DNA from: Geosiphon pyriformis
Taxonomy: Eukaryota; Glomeromycota; Glomeromycetes; Archaeosporales; Geosiphonaceae
Assembly (NCBI GenBank): GCA_016748015.1
Contig: JAAOMT010000226.1
Span: 1,299,381-1,326,465, forward strand
DNA: 27,085 nt
Reading direction: 5' to 3'
The notes beneath the pieces are model-generated. The model was given only the letters and a program-made list of their open reading frames with translations, was not told the origin of the DNA and searched no databases. Position numbers and translations under genes: made by a program. This document shows positions 12,017-22,790 of this stretch, in pieces. Positions within the stretch are counted from its first letter, which is position 1. Each line of letters begins with the position of its first letter.

Positions 12017-12154
12017 TTTTTTTTTTTTATTATGCTTTTAATGAGTGAAGCCCAACCACTATCTAGTACATAGAACCAAACTAAGAGGCTCAAACTAAAT
12101 GCAGCTCACACATTTTCTACATGTGACTAGCCACTCAGGCCAGACAAGGCAATA

Positions 12155-15100
12155 CTACACACTAATACTAACACACAGACTACTATCCAAACCAGAGAAA
12201 AAAAAACAAGACCTGCGATGGCCAAAACTAACAACAAAAGAGTCAGCAACACTGAGCATTCTTACTACCTTATCAGATAACAAAGAACCCAAGTAGTAAG
12301 ACAAACCTGAAAACAAACTATTATCTCCAACCAAACCAGCTTTCTCTATTCTCACCCTAAATGCCGACCTCACCAATTAGGCCTTAGAGCGATGCAGTTC
12401 AACTAAACACTCAACAAAGCCAACCACAGCACCAACAGTCTCCTTTCTATCATTAAAAATTCCCACAGCTTCAGCATACCATTCCCTTAGCACAAACCCT
12501 TTACACAAGACTGAATACAATTCAACATTCACAGAACACCAACCAAGAGATCGCAAAACAACAAAAGGCAACAAGCCATAAAGACTGACTATGAAAAGCC
12601 AATCTGTGGATGCTGCAGCCAAAACTTCCTCATGAATCTCCACATCATGAGAACATATGAAAACATGATTTGGTAACTCCACCTTACAACACAGTAAGCA
12701 AAGCACATTAGAGTAAGACCTATCATATAACTATTTTCTAACCATCACAGGAAGCTGTCGATGTACAGTCTTTATCAGGTACGTGTGAAGACAGGAAGAC
12801 CTCTGACTAGTAAAACCAGCAAGTATATGCAAATCAGGATGCCATACTCTAGTGGTAGCACCCCAATCTACAGCCTTAATTAGCACCTCAGGAAGCACAT
12901 CATGGCTAGATCTCACTTTCTATTGTGCACGACAAATAGATCTATACAAATCCCAAACAAAATGACGAGCATTGCCAGACACTGATGTGTTCTCAGCTAC
13001 CAAAAATTGCTCCCAGATACTGACAGGCAAAGACAGATGAGAAAAAGCAGTGTCACCAGTAGCAGCTTCAGCCTTAACATTGCCAAGAATCCCAGAATGT
13101 CCCTTAACCTTAATCCATCATACAGAAAAATTCTTCTCATAAATTAAATTAAAAATCTGGCATCTTTCCAACCAACAAGAGGAGCAAAAATCAGGCGCAA
13201 ACAATAACATCTCAGAAACACACACATTAATAGCTGCCTGGCTGTCAGTATGCACGACCACTATACAAGAAGATAGAACACACTCCAAAGACAAAGCAAT
13301 GGCTTGCAGTTTGGCCATAGTAGAAGACAGCAGATCATGAACCCTAACACTAATACTCAAATCAATAGTAAGAAAATAAGCAGCCACACTACCAGCAACA
13401 TTAGCATGACCAAAATTTTTTAATGAGCCATCTGTAAAGACCTCAAACAAGTCAGACCAGATCTCATGCAGCCCACCAAGAATCACAGAAAAATTCTTGG
13501 AATCCAGAACATTCAAACCAGAAACACAAGTAGACTCCGCAAAACTGGCCAATGAGATGCCAGCATCACAAAAAAAATCAGACACAACCCTAAACCAGTG
13601 AGAAACAAGACCCCTTGAATCCAATCTCTTTCAGGATCTAAAAGTCATCTAATTTATAATGTATCCCTTTCTATTAAACAATCTATCACCAAAAGCCACA
13701 CCAAAATGCATTAATGAATGAACAGAATTGAAGTGCAGAGAACTCCCCAGAATAGAAGACACAGGAAAACTACCAGGACTGCAAAATGCATTGGGCAAGC
13801 CATTTGACAAAAACAACTCATTGCACAAAAGAATCTTAACCACACCAGCCAGAAAATTGTTCACAGGACTAACACGCAACTTAACAGAAAACTGCAAAGG
13901 ATTCAAAGGAGACTACCCCAGAACCTGCAAATCGAGACATCTGTGCTCAAACAATTGGCCAAGCACTCTGGAAGAATTGGAAAATGAAATCAAGACAGCC
14001 AACTTCCCTTCAGACTGCACCTGCTCAAAAGACTTCAGACTATATAAAGATGGATGACATAGAGTCTTACTAGGGAAGTCACAAAATAAACCAGCCTTAG
14101 ACTTAAGCCTCTTCTTCAATATTACATTCTATTTGCAGCAAATATTTGACAAAACAAAACTGAACTGAGTGTGATAGCTGACAATAGACTACAAGACAGC
14201 TGACATCAAATACAAAAACTGTTTATCAATAATAGCTTTCCTGAAAACCACATAGCAAAGAAATGAACATCAAAATGAGCCTTGGCCATGCTCAGCTTTA
14301 AAAGTCTCTTAGTAAACAAAAAAATTCCCAGATAACAATGAGCTTCACCCTTTTTGGCTATCAAAATAAGCAGACCACTAACACTCAAAGAAGCAACTCT
14401 AACATCCAAATTAATTGGAATGGCCATGGTTTTCTTATTGTTAATGGAAATGTTATTGACAACAAAAAACTCACTTGCAATGTCCAAAATATTCTGAGTA
14501 GCAGCTTGACAGTTCCCAACTCAAATTGTATCATCAATGAAAGCACCAGCCACAAAATAAGAAAACAACCCACCATTGCTCTCAATCCAACCTGATTTCG
14601 AAACAAACTTAGAACATATCCAGTACCCAAAAAACTGTTTATGTCTCTTGACTTCACATAGAAGTAGATCGTAAAAAATCCTCCACAAAAGTGGTGAGAA
14701 GATTTTACCTTGATCTAAACCATCGCAAACACAATATCTATCAGAGAAACCAAAATCAGTCATCACCTTGTTGAATTTACTCTTGTGTATATTACCAAAA
14801 AATTTGATGAACTTGTTACACATCTTAATTCTCTGTAAGCTAGCCCTCAAATGATGTCACCCAACAGAATCATATGCTTTTTGCATGTCTTGCAGGACCA
14901 GCCAAAGTTCCCTATTCTTCTCGAGAGCGTTCTTTACAACTGTCCCAATAGCAAACACCAGAGACTGTGTGGATGTGCCATTCAATACCAAAAAATTGTT
15001 ACCATAGAGAACACTAAACTTACTATACATGAATAAAATCTGATTAGACAAAACCTTAGAAAGAATCTTCTTGGCAGTTTCGATTAGAGTAATAGAATGT

Positions 15101-16845
15101 GTGTTTGTAAGAACACCATCCCAATTATATGGCTTAAGAATCATTAACACCCAGGCCTTTTGCCAAAAAACAAGCACCCTGCCAGCAGACAAGCAAGCAT
15201 TCAGCAAAGTCAACAGACAACTCAAAGCCACCTTACCACCATGCTTCCACAGTTCATTAGGAATACCAGACAGACCAGCAGCTTTGCCATTAGGCAGACC
15301 ACCCACCACCAAAAGCAACTCCTCTATACCAATCTCTTTCATGACACCAGAAAAAGTCTTGTCTTTTACATAATCCAATGGCATGTACTGGTGGACCCAG
15401 CAATCAGGCAACAATAGAGGTATAGTGTACACTCTTGTCCACCCCACCATAATTTCATCCACCTTAGATTTCATCTCCTTGGGCTCCAAAACCAAGTTAA
15501 CATCAACCACCAAATGGTCAAGGACCACCTTGCAAAAAGGCCAGTCCAAAACACTTCTGATTATGCTATCTTTATTAGAAGCAAAACTCTCTATGCACTT
15601 GTCTATAGCATTCCAAATAGACACCTCTTCAGCCAATCTTGACTCAAACATTTTTGATTTCCTATACTCTTTGCAAACTAATGACAAGTGTTTAAAAAGA
15701 ACCACACTATTCCTACCCAAGATAACCAAGTCAGAAAAAACGCAAGCTTTGGCTTCATCCAAAGTGAACCATTTTCTTACAAAACAATCAACTCCAAGCA
15801 TGTCACCAGAACAAATCTTACTAACAATCTTGGCAATAAGCAATTCAAGCCCAAAGAACTTTGAAGAATGCCTATTTCTAGAGCACTAAAATTTACTAAA
15901 CCAATGTTTCGAAAAAACCTCATCAGCTGAATCAACTATTTCTCTTTTCAAAATTGCCCATATAGTATCCAAATCACCACCAGCTTTGGCATCAGAGAAG
16001 AGGTCTCTGACCAACTGAAGCCTAGCTGAAACACAATCCTTAAACTTAGTCCACTTGGCAACATCCGTATCTTTAATCCTGAACTTTCAACAATCTTTGT
16101 TAGCCTGCTTGCACAAACTATTCAACTGAACATCCAAGAGCCTACTCAAACCAACCAACACCATAACAGCACTGTAATCTATATCAAAAAATTCAGAAAC
16201 AAACCCAATACAATGCTTAGCAACAGCAAAAGACAGATTTTCACCAACTAAAATGTAATCAATAGTCTTTTCAACTTCCCTCAAATTGCACCATATAGGC
16301 ACCCCAGCCAAATGATGGCCAGTAAAAAAATTAATCAGACTCAAACCCAAGCAAAACCTGTAACTTGTGCTCCTCCCAGACCCGTTTTTATTGAAATTTC
16401 CACCCAATATAATGAAAGTGCTGGTATTAACAGTCTTGGCAATGATAGAATTAACCTCAGATGCCTGACCAAAATGAACACCAAAAGAAGCACCAGCATA
16501 CAAACTGAGCACAGTCACTGAGAGCTTGTCTTTAAACAATAGTCACACAAAAACAATCCGACCAGGAATCTCATCAATCTTAGAAACATGGTGAGCCAAA
16601 GAATTATTCATGATCACAGCAACACTGGCACCAAAATAACCAACATCCAAACCAGAAGTAAAAATCTGAACTCCATCAAACTTATTCTTGATCCATGGTC
16701 CAGCAGAAAACCTCAACTTTGTTTCAGTAACAAAAGAAACCATATTCCCAGAACTTACATGCCAACAAACAATGTCTGTTTGCTTAGCAGGAACATTGAT
16801 ACCTCAAACATTGCACATTGCAAATTTCCAAACCAAATTGCTCAT
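12155..16845 (-). pseudogene. LINE ORF2: endonuclease, reverse transcriptase, RNase H, CCHC (broken)
   Basis: It starts at ATG 16845-16843 (MSNLVWKFAMCNV), which overlaps the ORF1 stop as ATGA. Endonuclease: TETK (Glu kept), GGNFN at about 16390-16404 where GGDFN is usual (Asp to Asn, codon 16398-16396), FDIDY at about 16170-16190 where TDH is usual (His to Tyr, codon 16176-16174). Reverse transcriptase: GKAAGLSGIPNELWK, QDMQKAYDSVG (motif A), DQGKIFSPLLWRIFYD (motif B), FIDDT at 14524-14543 (motif C), YLGIF. RNase H: TDGSL (about 13425-13440), AKLQA (Glu to Lys), TDSQAA, KVKGHSG, NVKAEA (Asp to Glu). C-terminal finger CLLCCKVELPNHVFIC (CX2CX7HX3C). In-frame stops include 16806, 16545, 16089, 15888, 14859, 14523, 13915, 13651, 13120 and 12922; most replace Trp or Arg. 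A one-base deletion lies near 14262. The frame is otherwise continuous to 12155. Confidence 0.92.
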
Positions 16846-18887
16846 TGGGATGGAAAATGAACAGAAGAGTCCGAATTAGAACACAAGAGATCCAATCTCA
16901 CCAGAACTGAACTGATAGAAGTCTCCAAAGCAGACATCTTAGATTCTAAACCACCTACTTTAGAGGTAAGAACCTTTGAGCTGCTAGAACTAAGAACAAT
17001 AGCAGATTCATTAGCACCAGAAAAAGAAGGAACAAACAAAGTCAATCCACTATTTAGAGCCATATCTGAATTCTCAACCAAACCTACATATGCAAAAACA
17101 GCTGGAGGAGAAATACAAGAAAGAGGCACCAATGGCACCAATTTAACAAAGCTCAGTTTTTTCATAATACTGGAAATCTGATTGGCTAAGAGCTCTAAAA
17201 AGTGTTCCAAAGATGCCAAACAATCACCCAAATCAGAGATATCAAGAGACCCAGAGACCATTAAAAGAGGTTTTACACCCAGAATTAAACCAACACCAGA
17301 AGTGACTGAAGAAGCCACACAAGAGGAAGAGTTGCCAGTGATCTGGGCCCATGTTTTACCACCAAAGGAAACTGAATGGGTAATGAGAGCATGCTTCTTC
17401 CTATATATATTAGCCAGACAAACCCAATCTTGAGAGGTAATCACATGCTTGCCATGACCACCAGAATTCTCACCCACAGAACAGACACCAGAAACATGAC
17501 CAAACTGTTTACATGTCACACAACAGGCCAGAAAAAGACCAGCCCAATGCAAACCCACACCCTTGAAGATCAGAGCCGAACCAATAGCAGCCAATTTGGA
17601 TGCTTCATTAACAAAACAAATGACAGCACACCTATCACAAACATACATAACCAGATTATGGCTAATAACACAGATCTTCTCACCATATGAATCCAACAGA
17701 CCAGAAAGATCATGAACAGTAGTGCCAACTGGAAGAGTATAAAGCAATGCCTGATGCTGATCTCTGGATACCCACGCTTGTTTATCACTGATTGTCTTTG
17801 CCATACAAACAGAATCTTTTTCCACAAGCACAGACTATCTAGCTACAACCAAATCAGCCATCTCAGATGATTCATATTCCACCAGGGCCTTTTGCCAAAG
17901 ACCAACAAGCTGCAACTTAACAGAAATAATCTTACCAAACTTGGAAAACACTGCCTCAATCGCTGATCTGAGAAGATCCACTAAGATCTCCCTGACAATT
18001 ACTTCCCGATCTGAACAACTGTTTACCTTCCTGATATTATCATTAACAAGAATCTTTTCATTAATTGCCATTTCCTTAACCTTTTTTAAACTCAACTCTG
18101 AAGTAAAAAACAATTTTATTATGCCTGGAAATTTTGAGAAAGTTGACACCTCCCCAAAACCATCAATCTGATAAAAAATTTTTTTTATTGCCATCAACTT
18201 ATTAACATTTGTTTTGCCAGTAACAGCTGACACTTCAATATCCAATGTGAATGATTTTGTTGAATTAAAACTCCGTTTTATCATGGCACGTAATTTGAGC
18301 AGCAGCAACTGATTGGACTCACCACTCACACGAAAAGGAAGTTCCAACACACCATCATCATCACTCATATGTTTAAACACAGACTGCTTTGGCAGGTTGT
18401 CTAGTGCACATGTTCGTGTGCAAGTCCTCTTTGGTGTTGCTTCATCTATGTCATCATTCTCACCTGATCCAGCATAACAGGCTTCTTCGGCTACTGTGGT
18501 CTCCACATACTCAGCATCCGAAAGATCACTCACACTGCTAGAAACACTACCAACCTCACTTCCCCAGAACACCACAGACTTGGCACCAGTACCTCCAACA
18601 TTCTCCAGGCTCAGAGAGCCAGCAGACAAGTTGACCACATTACTGGCTGCAAACTTTTTCAGCTTCTTGAATAATGGACCACGAGAATAAATACTATCTA
18701 TACAAGCTTTCTTCTTACCACCAGACTGAATTCTCAACCTAGCTGAACCAGCACCAGAACCACTGGCAGAAGAGTCTTCCAGTTTTATAACAACAAATAA
18801 AGGCGTAGGAAGAAAAATAACTACAAAAACAAAGGGTAAAAGGTAAAAAAAAAAGCTATTTCTGTGACAAACTTTCTTTGCTCCCAT
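16842..18887 (-). pseudogene. LINE ORF1: two RRM-like segments plus CCHC zinc knuckle, one stop
   Basis: It starts at ATG 18887-18885 (MGAKKVCH). Residues about 11-33 are strongly hydrophobic, which is odd for an RNA-binding ORF1 protein. Then come a Ser/Gly/acidic region, a first RRM-like fold (REVIVREILVDLL...KFGKIISVKL...ALVEYESSE), and a TAG at 17837-17835 where Trp fits. The same frame continues: a second RRM-like segment (LYTLPVGTT...RCAVICFVNEAS), and a CX2CX4HX4C knuckle at 17522-17481 (C-VT-C-KQFG-H-VSGV-C). A Ser-rich linker follows, then a short heptad-like segment near the end (KVGGLESKMSALETSISSVL). It should coat LINE RNA and form the particle with ORF2. The stop TGA at 16844-16842 overlaps the ORF2 ATG. 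Only the TAG interrupts it, so ORF1 is far less damaged than ORF2. Confidence 0.85.
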
Positions 18888-18923
18888 TGTAGTCAGAGGA
18901 TTGACGAGAGAAAAAAGTTTTTT

Positions 18924-18934
18924 AATATTGGTTT
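18924..18934. repeat. Right target-site duplication of full-length LINE
   Basis: AATATTGGTTT, identical to 12006-12016, directly outside the LINE 5' end. Confidence 0.85.
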
Positions 18935-21900
18935 ATAAATTAATATTTTTATATTGTTAATTAATCTAAAAGTTTTAAATAATTTAAAAGTTTTAATAAG
19001 TTAAATTTTTTATATAATGAACAAAAATTTATTAATAATAATTAACAATATTTAATATTTAACCTTTTTAATATAATAACTAATTTATTTTAGTATTTGT
19101 TTTTTTTAATAAGTAATTTAATAAATTAATTTTATATTTATTAAACAATATAATTTAATACTTTTTTTAATTAATTAATAATACAAAATATTATATATAT
19201 AAAAAAGAAATAATAAATAAAAATTAATATTTTATTAATAATTATAATTAAAAGTTATTGTTTTAATATTGTTAAAAATATTTAAATTAATATTAATATT
19301 TATTAATAATAAATAAATTTCAATAAAATAAATAGTAATTATAGAATTTAAATATTAAATAATCTAAATAATAATTTTATTTAAAAAAACATTTATTTTA
19401 AGTATTAAATTTCTAACTATTAAAGTTATTTAATAAATTAAATTGTATTTAATTGTATTTTTTTGTTTTTAATAATAATATTATATATATAAATTTTTCG
19501 AATTTTTAATAATTTTTACACTTTTTTTAAAATTTTTAAAATTTTTAAAATTCTTTATATTATATGATTTAATAATTTTTTACTATATTATTGACTAATT
19601 TTATGTTATATTAACTGTTATTTAATTTTCAAATTATTTTATAAATAATATTATGTTTTTTTTTAATATTAAATTTTAATAAAATTTACTTTTTTAAATA
19701 AACTTAATAATTTTTTTTTATAAAGTTAAAAATTTTTATTTTCAGTTTTTTAAATTGCAAATTGGTTATTTTTTCTAGTTAATTTATTTTAATATTTTTA
19801 TAACTGAATATAATGGTATTATATTATATTTTTAAAACATTAAGTATAATTGATATATGATTTTTAAGTAGATAATTAACTGCTTTTTTTAATAAAATAT
19901 TTTATTTATTGTATTATTGTTTTGTCAAATACTCTTTTGAATTTTGTTAATATATAAAATTTAAATATTTAGTTATTGTTTTAAGTAATAATAACAATAT
20001 ATTATTAGAAATTGTTTTTTTTTTTAATTTTTTTAATTGTTTTTTATTAATTTTTTAATTTAAATTATTATTAGTAAGTTTTTAAAAGTTTTTTTTACTT
20101 TTAACAATTTTTTACATAATTATTAGATTATATTATTTGTTTTTTTTTAAGTATTTTTATAACAATTTTTTTGGCTATTAATTATTATTTTTATGTCTAA
20201 TTTTTTATTTTTTAATATTTAAAACAGTTATTAAGCATTTAAATAAATATTGTTTGTAATTTTTATTTTTATTGATTATTTTATTATATTTTAATAATAT
20301 TTATATACTTTTTTAATTTTATAATATATTAGTTTTACTAATAATAATTGGTTCTAAATCTTATAAAATTTTATCTAATTTTATTAATATTTTTTATATT
20401 TTTAATTATAATATATATAATGTTTTAATATAATATAGTTTTAGTTAATTATTATGTATTGCTTTAATTAATTATAATTTATATGTTTTATTTCTAAGTA
20501 TTTCTTTAATATAAATTTTCTATTTTTATTTTGGTATGATATAATAATACTTTGTTAATTTTAATTTTAATTGGTTTATTTAGTAATTAATTATTATGTT
20601 TTTTTTATGTTTTAATATTGTTAACTGTTTATTTTTTTTTGTTTTAATGTTTTTATTAAGTTAAATTTTTGTTTTAATAGTGTTTTTTTATAACTTTAGT
20701 TATTAATTTAATTAAATATATTATTTTTATTTTAACTAATAATATTGTTATTTTATTATATATTAATTAAATCAATTTTAATTTAATTAAATAATTGTTT
20801 TATTTTAATTGGTTTTAGTAGTTTATTTAATCTTATTTCTTTTTTTTTGCCAAATATTACAATTTTGTATTTATTAGATTATATTTAAATATTTAGTTAA
20901 TTAATAATATAATTTTTTGGTTTTTTTAATTATTACTTTGCAATTAAAATATTTTGTTGTTAAGTTTAAATATATATTGAACAAAATTGTTTTTTTTGTT
21001 TTATTATTATTTTCAATAAATTGTTTAACTCTTATTAATTTTTTTAATATAATATATTTTAATAAATAAAATAGTATCTAAATTAATATATTTTATTTTG
21101 TTTATTTTAAGACAATTTTTTTAAATTACTAAATATTAATATAATATAATTATTAATAAATTTACTTATTTATTTTGTGTTTTTGTAATATATAATTAGT
21201 GTTTTTTATTCTTATTTTATTTATAATAAGTTATTAATATTTTTGTTTTTGTTTTTTTTTATAATAAAATTTATATTTAAATAACAAAAATACTGTTTTT
21301 TATTTAATATTTTTATTATTTACCAATTTTTTTTGTAATAATATTAAACTTTTGTAATTAATATAAATATTAAATTATTTTTTAAAATATTTATTTTATT
21401 TTATAATTGTTTAATAAATTGTTAAATATTCTAATACTAAAATTTTATAGTTTTATTTAGCTAAACTTAAGTTTTTGTTAACATATATTATTAAAATGCT
21501 CTTATTTATCTGGTTTTTATTGTAATATTATTATTTTTAATACTGTTTTAAATATATTAATTACAATTATGAACAATTTATTATAGTCAGATTAAAACTA
21601 AAGCTTTAATTAGCTTTTGTTTTAACTTTTTAAAAGCTTTTTGTGTATATTTATTTATTTATAATTGGTATTTTTGTTTACAATTAATAAAACAGCTAAG
21701 TAATTATTAAAAAGTTTAGATAAATTGTTAATAATATTCAGTTAGTTTCAGAAATTTTTTTAGTTCTATTAAATTTTTAAATTTTATAAAATTTTTTATT
21801 TTTTTGAATTAGTTTTAATATTATTTTTTCTATAATATATTTTAAAAACTTAAATTTTGTTTTTTTAAAAGAATATTTGTTGGTATTAAGTTTTAATTTA

Positions 21901-22570
21901 ACTTTTTAAAACTGTTTAAATATTTATTGTACATATACTTAATAAAAAAAAGTTATAAAACACTTAATAATATTATTATTTTGTGTTTTATAAATAATAA
22001 AAATATTTATAAAAATTTATTTATAATTATATTAGCTATTTATAAATAACAAAAATGTATTAAAATAATAATTATTAATTAAAACAAAGATATAATTAAC
22101 AATATTTAATTCATGTTTTTTTATTAACTTAAACTTTTTTGAAATTTTTTTTTAATAAACATAAATATTTAAAAATCTAAAATTTAATATTAAAATTTGA
22201 ATGATTTAAAACCATTTTAATTTACTTTTTAAATAACCAATACAATTATCCAATTTGAATCTAATAAAGTATTTATAAGATTATTTACAAAAACAACTCA
22301 AAAAATAAAATTTATATTTCAAAATTTATTTCTTATATTACAAGAAAAATAACAAGTAATTTCATATAAATTTAATTAATAGTGTATTTAAACATATTAA
22401 AAAATGTATTAAAAAAAAGAATAAATTAATTAGTTATTAAGTATTAAATAAAATAAAAAGTTAAAAAAACAATAAAATATTTTATGATTTTTTTCTGTAA
22501 AGTATAGTAAAAATATTTATTAAAATCTTTTAAAACATGTTAATATTATTAAATAATTAATTATTAATTA
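18935..22570. other. Second extreme AT-rich desert, decayed Ty3/gypsy element
   Basis: About 3.6 kb of nearly pure A/T with T and G favoured on the plus strand. I saw a single CpG (near 19498). No open gene exists, but on the minus strand 20550-21905 can be read as a degraded pol gene (separate entry). 18935-20540 should then hold the 3' part of that element and 21906-22570 the upstream reverse transcriptase; I could not read either with confidence. Confidence 0.75.
20550..21905 (-). pseudogene. Fossil Ty3/gypsy pol: reverse transcriptase, RNase H, integrase, hypermutated
   Basis: Read on the minus strand through the AT desert. 21901-21831: KLKLNTNKYSFKKTKFK then FLKYII, matching the Ty3 pattern L-x-K-C-x-F-x-x-x-x-x-x-F-L-G-H-I-I with Cys to Tyr, Gly to Lys, His to Tyr. 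After a one-base slip: KKIKNFIKFKNLIELKKFL then KLTEYY*QFI (to about 21720), matching ELKKFLGLTGYYRxFI. The same frame goes on to YTQKAFKKLKQKLIKALVLI (about 21655-21590), the KAF-x-x-LK connection to RNase H. 21501 onward reads EHF in an RNase H-like context (EHPIxYASR). At 20875-20830 the text IQNCNIWQKKKRNKIK fits the CDICQ half of the integrase zinc finger, preceded by YY*LTKY (YYWP). A weaker match to the H-P-Q-x-D-G-Q-T-E region lies near 20550-20610. Order agrees with Ty3/gypsy. Confidence 0.72.
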
Positions 22571-22684
22571 TTGAAAAATTGCCAGTATTACCTGAGTAGA
22601 AAAACCAAAAAGCTATGAGAAAATGTAACAAAAAAACATGACAAGAAAAACACAGTATAACTCGAGGTAATATAGAATAAACAC

Positions 22685-22744
22685 AAGCAATAGCTAGTAA
22701 TAATAAGCAATAGCTAGCAATAATGAGCAATAGCTAGCAATAGT
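22685..22744 (+). repeat. Three tandem 20-bp repeats
   Basis: Three copies of AAGCAATAGCTAGCAATAAT with one or two changes each, at 22685, 22705 and 22725. They lie about 40 bases upstream of the TATA box, as enhancer-like repeats in LTR U3 regions often do. The GCTAGC core is palindromic. Confidence 0.85.
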
Positions 22745-22782
22745 AAAACAATTGAAAACAATCCTATAAAACCAAAAGAATG

Positions 22783-22790
22783 TATAAAAG
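22783..22790 (+). promoter_or_regulatory. TATA box (TATAAAAG)
   Basis: Good TATA consensus directly downstream of the 20-bp repeats and followed about 95 bases later by AATAAA. It is a plausible retroelement promoter; activity is not shown. Confidence 0.4.

Larger units (their letters stand above)
12006..18934 (-). mobile_element. Near full-length 6.9-kb LINE retrotransposon, inactivated
   Basis: Non-LTR retrotransposon read right to left: short 5' UTR (18923-18888), ORF1 (18887-16842), ORF2 (16845 to about 12155), 3' UTR with AATAAA and poly(A) (complement of 12014-12040). It is bracketed by the 11-bp duplication AATATTGGTTT. Domain order is two RRM-like segments and a CCHC knuckle in ORF1. 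ORF2 has an apurinic-like endonuclease, reverse transcriptase, RNase H and a C-terminal CCHC. At least a dozen internal stops and one frameshift in ORF2, plus one stop in ORF1, make it dead in cis. Protein text resembles LINEs I associate with Rhizophagus genomes; that link is from memory and unverified. Confidence 0.92.

Noticed and set aside
17835-17837. Programmed stop readthrough in LINE ORF1
   Set aside because: The TAG stands where Trp fits and matches the G-to-A damage seen throughout; no readthrough context is evident.
12099-18690. Plus-strand frames across the full-length LINE (for example 13728-14057, 15383-15889)
   Set aside because: They are antisense to LINE coding sequence whose motifs are clear on the minus strand; no domain on the plus strand.
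21906-22570. Catalytic Y/F-x-D-D motif of the fossil Ty3 reverse transcriptase near 22.03 kb
   Set aside because: An ANIIINK-like reading is possible but needs a lost codon; too weak to call.
22685-22744. CRISPR-like array
   Set aside because: Three tandem 20-bp units without spacers, in a eukaryotic context with spliced genes.
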